Program-made: the position numbers and the translations under genes
Source: Prevotellaceae bacterium
Lineage (GTDB): Bacteria; Bacteroidota; Bacteroidia; Bacteroidales; UBA932
Length of the DNA: 9,217 nucleotides
Reading direction: 5' to 3'
Assembly: GCA_031273285.1 (NCBI GenBank)
Contig: JAISSE010000009.1
Coordinates: forward strand, 1 to 9,217
Shown here: positions 4,999-9,217 of the stretch, piece after piece
Layout of the letters: every line of letters begins with the position of its first letter
Numbering within the stretch: position 1 is the first letter of the stretch
Notes under the pieces: model-generated
The model's input: the letters and a program-made list of their open reading frames with translations, nothing else
Database searches by the model: none
Told to the model about the DNA's origin: nothing

Positions 4999-7900
4999 AT
5001 GCAAGCTAAAGGGTTTATAAAATTTGTAGCACTACTTTGTTTTTTGGCAAGCATCTGGACGCTCTCTTTTACTTTTGTAACCAGACAAATTGAAAAAGGG
5101 GCGAGAGAAGCGGCTACCGACAGCAACGGAATTGTTGATACAACAATGGAAGCAGAGATTCTGCAAACTAAAAGAAATGAAAAAGTATGGCTCGGATACA
5201 CTTACAAGGAATGTAAAGACAAGGAGTTGAGCCTCGGATTGGACCTCAAGGGAGGAATGAACGTCATGATGGAAATCTCCGTACCCGACGTTCTCAAGGC
5301 GCTGTCGAATCAAAGCGTTGATGCGACTTTTGTCAAAGCATTGGCGCTGGCGAAGGAAAAACAAAAATCTTCGACCGCCGAATTTCTCACACTTTTTCAG
5401 GAATCGTGGGAAGAGACGGAACCGGGCGCGCGTCTGTCGCGAATATTCGGCACTTATGACCTCCGCGACAGAGTCAAAGCGGAATCGACAAACAGCGAAG
5501 TGATTGCCGTTATTCGGAAAGAAGCCGAAAGCGCTATCGACAATTCGTTCAAGGTATTACGCAGCCGTATCGACCGTTTCGGAGTAGCCAGTCCCAATAT
5601 TCAGAGAATAGGAACATCGGGCAGAATTTTGGTTGAACTTCCCGGCGTGAAAGAACCCGAACGTGTGCGCAAACTCCTGCAGGGTACCGCAAGCCTCGAA
5701 TTTTGGGAAACATACGAAAATTCGGAAATAATCGGGATACTGTATCAAGCCAATGAAGTAATCAAGGAAATTCTGGACGCCGAAAAAGAAGCTGCCGGAG
5801 CAACGGATACGCTGAAAGTCGCTGCCGACACAATCAGGCCGCTTGCAGCATCCGCCGATTCCCTGGACTTTCCGGACGCCGATTCGCTGGCTTTGGCGGC
5901 TCTCACCGATTCGCTGAACATTGATACCGATTCGCTGACGATGGAGAATCTTCCGCTTTTCCGTATTCTGTCGCCGGCAATCTCGCAGGACGGACAGCCG
6001 ACAAAAGGTCCGGTAATAGGATATGCCACTACCGAAAATATGAAAAAAATCGATGCCTGGCTGAATCTGGACAGAGTGAAAATTCTTTTCCCGTTCGAGT
6101 TTAAACCGATGTGGAGCATCAAAGCTATTGATAAAGGAGAAACGACTTATGCTCTGATTGCTATAAAATCAAATCGCGACGAAATACCTCCCCTGGACGG
6201 TTCGGCTGTTTCCAACGCCATGGTATCTACATCAAGTCGCGGCGGCGGTTACGGTGTCTCGATGAACATGAACGCCGAGGGCGCAAGCGTATGGGCAAGG
6301 CTGACGGCGGATAATATCCAGAAGAGCATCGCTATTGTCCTTGACGGATATGTCTATTCATGGCCTAACGTGGAGACCGAAATCAGAGGCGGCTCGTCGG
6401 AAATCACAGGAAATTTCACGTCGAATGAAGCAAACGACCTTGCAAACGTACTTAATTCGGGAAAAATGCCTGCTCCCGCACAAATCGTTCAGGAAGCGGT
6501 TGTAGGACCTTCGCTGGGACAACAGTCAATCAATTCGGGAATGATTTCTTTCGTGCTGGCATTTATCCTCATACTGTTATATATGTGGTTCTACTACGGA
6601 CAAGCCGGTACTACTTCAAATATCGCATTAATATCCAACGTCTTGCTGCTTTTCGGAGCGATGGCTTCGTTCGGAGCGGTACTGACACTTCCCGGTATTG
6701 CCGGTATTGTACTGACTCTGGGTATGGCTGTCGATGCGAATATCATTATATATGAGCGCATCAAGGAAGAATTGAAAGCCGGAAACAGTATGCGGATCGC
6801 GCTTAGGGAAGGATATAAAAACGCCATGTCGGCAATCATCGACGGGCAGCTGACAACCCTGATAACAGGTATCATTCTCCTTGTTCTGGGAACAGGACCG
6901 GTTAAAGGTTTTGCAGTTACTCTGGTTACCGGTATCATTACTTCCTTAACTACTTCCATCTTTATCTCCCGTCTGGTATTCGAATGGCTGCTCGACAGAG
7001 GCAAAGACGTATCGCTGGGAACCAAGGCAACTTTGAATTTTCTTGAAAATACAAACATTAATTTTCTCGGATTCAGAAAAAAAGCATATGTTATCTCGAT
7101 ACTGTGCATAGCAGTGGGACTTGGTTTTGTTTTCTTCAAGGGAATGAGTTACGGAATTGATTTTTCGGGAGGCCGTACATACGTCGTGAAATTCGACCAG
7201 CCGGTATCTATCAACGACGTCAGAGATGCAGTATCCGAATTTGATGCTTCTGCCGAAATCAAACAGTACGGACCTAACAGTCAGTTGAAAATCACCACCA
7301 AATACAAGATTGACGACAATTCCGAAGAAGTGGACAAAGAAATTTTGGACAAATTATATAATGCGGTAAACGGGTTTTTTACAACCGAACTGTCGTACTC
7401 CGAATTTGTGTCCACCGACACAAATCCGAATGGCGTTATCAGTTCCGAAACAGTAGGTCCGACTATCGCCATCGACATGAAAGTCAATGCCATAATAGCC
7501 GTTATCTGTGCACTGATTGCGATATTCATCTATATCGCCATACGATTTTCGCGCTGGCAGTTTGGCTTGGGCGGAGTGGCAGCGCTGGCGCATGACGCGG
7601 CAATCACGCTGTCGCTGTTCAGTATAGGGGCGGGAGTGTTCCCGTGGACAATGGACATCGACCAGTCGTTTATCGCCGCCATACTTACGATAATCGGATA
7701 TTCGATTAACGATACGGTGGTTATATTCGACCGTATCCGCGAAAACAGGACTTTGTTCCCGAAACACAGTTGGCATGACAATATAAACAATGCGATAAAT
7801 TCGACCATTGTCCGCACCATCAATACTTCCGCCACAGTGCTGGTAGTTCTGCTTGCGATATTTATTTTCGGCGGCGAAGTGATTCGCGGATTTTCTTTCG

Positions 7901-8025
7901 CCCTGATTGTCGGCGTCGCAGTCGGCGTATATTCAACAGTATTTATTGCAATACCAATAGCATACGACTTTCTTGTGAAAGCGGAAAGAAAAGAAAAGAC
8001 AGTACCGGAATTGAAAAAGAGATAA
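4999..8025 (+). CDS. secDF: Protein translocase subunit SecDF (SecD-SecF fusion)
   Basis: SecDF is an RND-superfamily inner-membrane protein that uses the proton gradient to pull Sec substrates across the membrane. The 1008 residues join SecD (about 1-670) to SecF (about 690-1008), the usual arrangement in Bacteroidetes. Twelve membrane segments can be placed near 7-27, 512-532, 541-562, 565-583, 609-632, 637-658, 696-714, 826-848, 855-876, 889-910, 940-959 and 965-987. Signatures are 'LGLDLKGG' (79-86) and 'GMAVDANIIIYERI' (575-588) in SecD, and 'YGIDFSGG' (718-725) and 'GYSINDTVVIFDRIREN' (900-916) in SecF. Residues matching the proton-path Asp340, Asp637 and Arg671 of Thermus SecDF appear to be Asp579, Asp905 and Arg939. 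Residues 255-315 form an acidic, Ala-rich insert with four DSL motifs. The ATG at 4999 gives the typical 'MQAKGF' start without a Shine-Dalgarno sequence. It is monocistronic, with its own promoter and terminator. Confidence 0.97.
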   Translation: MQAKGFIKFVALLCFLASIWTLSFTFVTRQIEKGAREAATDSNGIVDTTMEAEILQTKRNEKVWLGYTYKECKDKELSLGLDLKGGMNVMMEISVPDVLKALSNQSVDATFVKALALAKEKQKSSTAEFLTLFQESWEETEPGARLSRIFGTYDLRDRVKAESTNSEVIAVIRKEAESAIDNSFKVLRSRIDRFGVASPNIQRIGTSGRILVELPGVKEPERVRKLLQGTASLEFWETYENSEIIGILYQANEVIKEILDAEKEAAGATDTLKVAADTIRPLAASADSLDFPDADSLALAALTDSLNIDTDSLTMENLPLFRILSPAISQDGQPTKGPVIGYATTENMKKIDAWLNLDRVKILFPFEFKPMWSIKAIDKGETTYALIAIKSNRDEIPPLDGSAVSNAMVSTSSRGGGYGVSMNMNAEGASVWARLTADNIQKSIAIVLDGYVYSWPNVETEIRGGSSEITGNFTSNEANDLANVLNSGKMPAPAQIVQEAVVGPSLGQQSINSGMISFVLAFILILLYMWFYYGQAGTTSNIALISNVLLLFGAMASFGAVLTLPGIAGIVLTLGMAVDANIIIYERIKEELKAGNSMRIALREGYKNAMSAIIDGQLTTLITGIILLVLGTGPVKGFAVTLVTGIITSLTTSIFISRLVFEWLLDRGKDVSLGTKATLNFLENTNINFLGFRKKAYVISILCIAVGLGFVFFKGMSYGIDFSGGRTYVVKFDQPVSINDVRDAVSEFDASAEIKQYGPNSQLKITTKYKIDDNSEEVDKEILDKLYNAVNGFFTTELSYSEFVSTDTNPNGVISSETVGPTIAIDMKVNAIIAVICALIAIFIYIAIRFSRWQFGLGGVAALAHDAAITLSLFSIGAGVFPWTMDIDQSFIAAILTIIGYSINDTVVIFDRIRENRTLFPKHSWHDNINNAINSTIVRTINTSATVLVVLLAIFIFGGEVIRGFSFALIVGVAVGVYSTVFIAIPIAYDFLVKAERKEKTVPELKKR
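5850..5938 (+). repeat. DSL-coding repeats inside secDF
   Basis: Four GATTC(C/G)CTG copies encode Asp-Ser-Leu at residues 287-289, 295-297, 304-306 and 311-313. The last two extend to a perfect 13-bp direct repeat, ACCGATTCGCTGA (5905-5917 and 5926-5938), exactly seven codons apart. The repeat lies in a low-complexity periplasmic insert, so copy-number change in whole codons would probably be tolerated. Confidence 0.75.
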
Positions 8026-8046
8026 ATCTTTTCCAATTCAGCGGTG

Positions 8047-8087
8047 AATCGGGAAAGCATTGAAAATACGCTTTCCCGATTTTTTTT
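8047..8087 (+). terminator. Intrinsic terminator of secDF
   Basis: A perfect 12-bp stem, AATCGGGAAAGC (8047-8058) with GCTTTCCCGATT (8070-8081), closes an 11-nt loop and runs straight into eight Ts (8080-8087). It begins 22 bases after the secDF stop. This is the clearest terminator in the window and separates secDF from the downstream barrel gene. Confidence 0.93.
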
Positions 8088-8168
8088 AAATGAATTTGAC
8101 AATATTTATGTGCAATCAAAATGAATGGCACATATTTTGCGGGTAAAAAAAGGATTGGAATCCATTTA

Positions 8169-8214
8169 CTTTAACCGTATTGTAGCATGGATGATATTTT
8201 ATACTGCGGTAAAG
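8169..8214 (+). promoter_or_regulatory. Imperfect leader hairpin before the beta-barrel gene
   Basis: CTTTAACCGTATTGTA (8169-8184) can pair with 8200-8214, giving about 15 pairs including two G-U, one bulge (A8174) and one mismatch. The loop is about 15 nt. The stem ends 6 bases before GGAGG at 8221, so it could affect translation. No regulator or ligand class is recognised. Confidence 0.35.
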
Positions 8215-8220
8215 CAATGG

Positions 8221-8225
8221 GGAGG
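8221..8225 (+). promoter_or_regulatory. Strong Shine-Dalgarno-like GGAGG before the barrel gene
   Basis: GGAGGAA is unusual in this window, where the other genes lack a Shine-Dalgarno sequence. It is only 2 bases from the ATG at 8228 and 14 from the in-frame ATG at 8240. An in-frame TTG at 8234 has the best spacing (8 bases). The true start is therefore uncertain by up to four codons. Confidence 0.45.
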
Positions 8226-8227
8226 AA

Positions 8228-9088
8228 ATGATATTGATAATGTGTAGTAAACAGAGTATTATTTTGAATATAAAACGTTTGATTTGTATAGCAGCGGCTT
8301 TTTTCTGCCTGTCGCATCTGAGTGCGCAGGACAAACCGAATACCGATGCGGCAAAAAAAGATTCCGTCGATACGAAAAAACGGGATTCCGTACTGCTTAG
8401 GCAAATCAATCCCGAAGACATGTTCCGGAAAAAAATTGCAGTGAGAGACTCTTCCTCCTTCAATAAAAAAACGATAAAAAAACAGCTTAAAACCTATCCC
8501 GATTACAAGCGGTGGAGATTCGGCGTAAGCGGAGGCTTTGAACTGATAATAGCCCCCGAACCCACAAATATACCCAAAGAGCTTCAGGATTACAGGAAAC
8601 CGCTGAAATCCGGGTCTCGATTCGGCGCCGACGCCACATTTTTTGTATCCTCCAACATAGGTTTGGGAATCAATTATTCCACATTCGCTGCAAGCAACAA
8701 AGTCGACCGCATATCTTACGAAATAACCGGCAATCTATACGAAAGCAAACGTCAGGACGACATAAATATCCATTTTGTAGGACCCTCAATATCCATACGT
8801 TCAATCCCGAAGCATAACAAACTTTATGTTTCATGCGATTTTACCATGGGATACTTCGCCTACACGAATAAACTGGTTTTCAACAATACGGAATATGATT
8901 TGAAAGGCGAAAACTTCGGTTTTGCCACTTCCATAGGAACCGATTTCATGTTTCTGAAAAACATGTCGGTAGGCGTGTTGTTCAATATCACCGCTGCATC
9001 CGTTAAGAAAGTGGAAATCTTTAGCGGTAATGATGTTGAAAATCTTTCCAGAATAAGTTTGGCATTGACATTGAAAACTTATAAATGA
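8228..9088 (+). CDS. Outer-membrane beta-barrel protein, function unknown
   Basis: I do not recognise a named family member. The 286-residue product has a signal peptide (basic 'NIKR', hydrophobic core about 18-30, likely cut after Ala33 in 'LSAQ'). A charged, Lys- and Asp/Ser-rich linker with 'KKDSV' and 'KKRDSV' follows (35-95). From about residue 96 to the end, alternating polar and hydrophobic segments look like eight or so membrane strands: 96-110, 128-156, 177-194, 198-219, 229-258 and 274-286, several of these being strand pairs. The last segment, 'RISLALTLKTYK', resembles a final barrel strand though it lacks a terminal Phe. This fits the generic small porin-like barrels of Bacteroidetes. 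It has its own leader and is followed by a separate promoter, so it is probably monocistronic. The start may be the ATG at 8228, TTG at 8234 or ATG at 8240; the signal peptide is intact with any of them. Confidence 0.8.
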   Translation: MILIMCSKQSIILNIKRLICIAAAFFCLSHLSAQDKPNTDAAKKDSVDTKKRDSVLLRQINPEDMFRKKIAVRDSSSFNKKTIKKQLKTYPDYKRWRFGVSGGFELIIAPEPTNIPKELQDYRKPLKSGSRFGADATFFVSSNIGLGINYSTFAASNKVDRISYEITGNLYESKRQDDINIHFVGPSISIRSIPKHNKLYVSCDFTMGYFAYTNKLVFNNTEYDLKGENFGFATSIGTDFMFLKNMSVGVLFNITAASVKKVEIFSGNDVENLSRISLALTLKTYK

Positions 9089-9112
9089 GCGCAACTTCTC
9101 GAAAAAAATATG

Positions 9113-9120
9113 TAACTTTG
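9113..9120 (+). promoter_or_regulatory. Predicted -7 promoter box of the Rpn-family gene
   Basis: TAACTTTG is a full match to TAnnTTTG and is followed by C. It implies a transcript start near 9127 and a leader of about 33 nt. No TTTG is seen at the -33 position. Confidence 0.5.
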
Positions 9121-9159
9121 CGGTTGAATTTTGAATATAAAATATTAAAGTAAAACATT

Positions 9160-9217
9160 ATGGCACGTTATCTGGATCCAAAGAACGATTTGACTTTCAA
9201 GTGCATATTCGGAGAAC
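9160..9217 (+). CDS. Rpn-family PD-(D/E)XK nuclease / putative transposase, N-terminal fragment
   Basis: Only the first 19 codons and one further base are in the window, reading MARYLDPKNDLTFKCIFGE. This opening is characteristic of the Rpn (recombination-promoting nuclease) family of PD-(D/E)XK proteins, found in many copies in Bacteroidales and often annotated as putative transposases. E. coli Rpn proteins promote RecA-independent recombination and cleave DNA. The catalytic core would lie beyond the window, so it is unknown whether the gene is intact. Cys15 sits where I would expect Arg or Lys ('TFKRIFGE' or 'TFKKIFGE'), from memory. A perfect -7 box lies 40 bases upstream of the ATG. No Shine-Dalgarno sequence is clear (AAAG at 9147 is weak). 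Neighbouring bases show no insertion-sequence end. Confidence 0.8.
   Translation, partial: MARYLDPKNDLTFKCIFGE

Noticed and set aside
6594..7139. 181-codon open frame on the minus strand inside secDF
   Set aside because: It is antisense to the membrane segments and signature motifs of SecDF, with no independent evidence.
7530..8102. 190-codon open frame on the minus strand opposite the 3' end of secDF
   Set aside because: It is antisense to the strongly conserved SecF part, extends through the secDF terminator and shows no family motif. It is a shadow of secDF codon use.
9085..9153. A 22-codon frame starting in an ATGA overlap with the barrel gene stop
   Set aside because: The perfect TAACTTTG promoter box for the next gene lies within it, and the peptide (MSATSRKKYV...) is low-information. 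A chance frame is more likely.

Overview
The window looks like chromosomal DNA from a member of the Bacteroidetes, probably order Bacteroidales. Four things point there. SecD and SecF are fused into one ~1000-residue protein. There is a GH109-type lipoprotein of the Gfo/Idh/MocA fold. Starts mostly lack a Shine-Dalgarno sequence, and TAnnTTTG (-7) promoter boxes precede several of them. The window ends in the first codons of an Rpn/PD-(D/E)XK 'MARYLDPKNDLTFK' protein of the kind common in Bacteroidales. The species cannot be named from the sequence alone.

Layout. Bases 1-285 are the 3' end of a plus-strand gene whose product ends in a discoidin-like (F5/8 type C) carbohydrate-binding domain. 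Bases 286-793 have no gene but hold a dense array of nested inverted repeats, dominated by a near-perfect 89-bp inverted repeat (84 of 89 positions match, 10-nt spacer). Bases 794-2845 encode polyphosphate kinase 1. It converges on a minus-strand gene (2979-4382) for a secreted GH109-like glycosidase lipoprotein, and a hairpin that could terminate both lies between them. Bases 4383-4998 are a divergent intergenic region with predicted promoters for both flanking genes, a degenerate REP-like inverted repeat and an ATA microsatellite. Bases 4999-8025 encode the SecDF fusion and are followed by a strong intrinsic terminator. Bases 8228-9088 encode a small outer-membrane beta-barrel protein with a structured leader. 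An Rpn-family gene starts at 9160 and runs off the end.

How the genes relate. Most are housekeeping or envelope genes, each apparently with its own promoter, and I see no operon. PPK1 makes polyphosphate in the cytoplasm. SecDF drives late steps of Sec export, which the GH109 lipoprotein and the barrel protein both need. The GH109 protein and the discoidin-domain protein suggest glycan use, but they are not adjacent and do not form a recognisable polysaccharide utilisation locus.

I found no convincing new multi-gene system. The feature most worth a second look is the composite palindromic array at about 320-638. Its repeats are modular, and one unit looks like an internally deleted copy of another. 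The REP-like repeat at about 4533-4619 and the structured leader at 8169-8231 come next.
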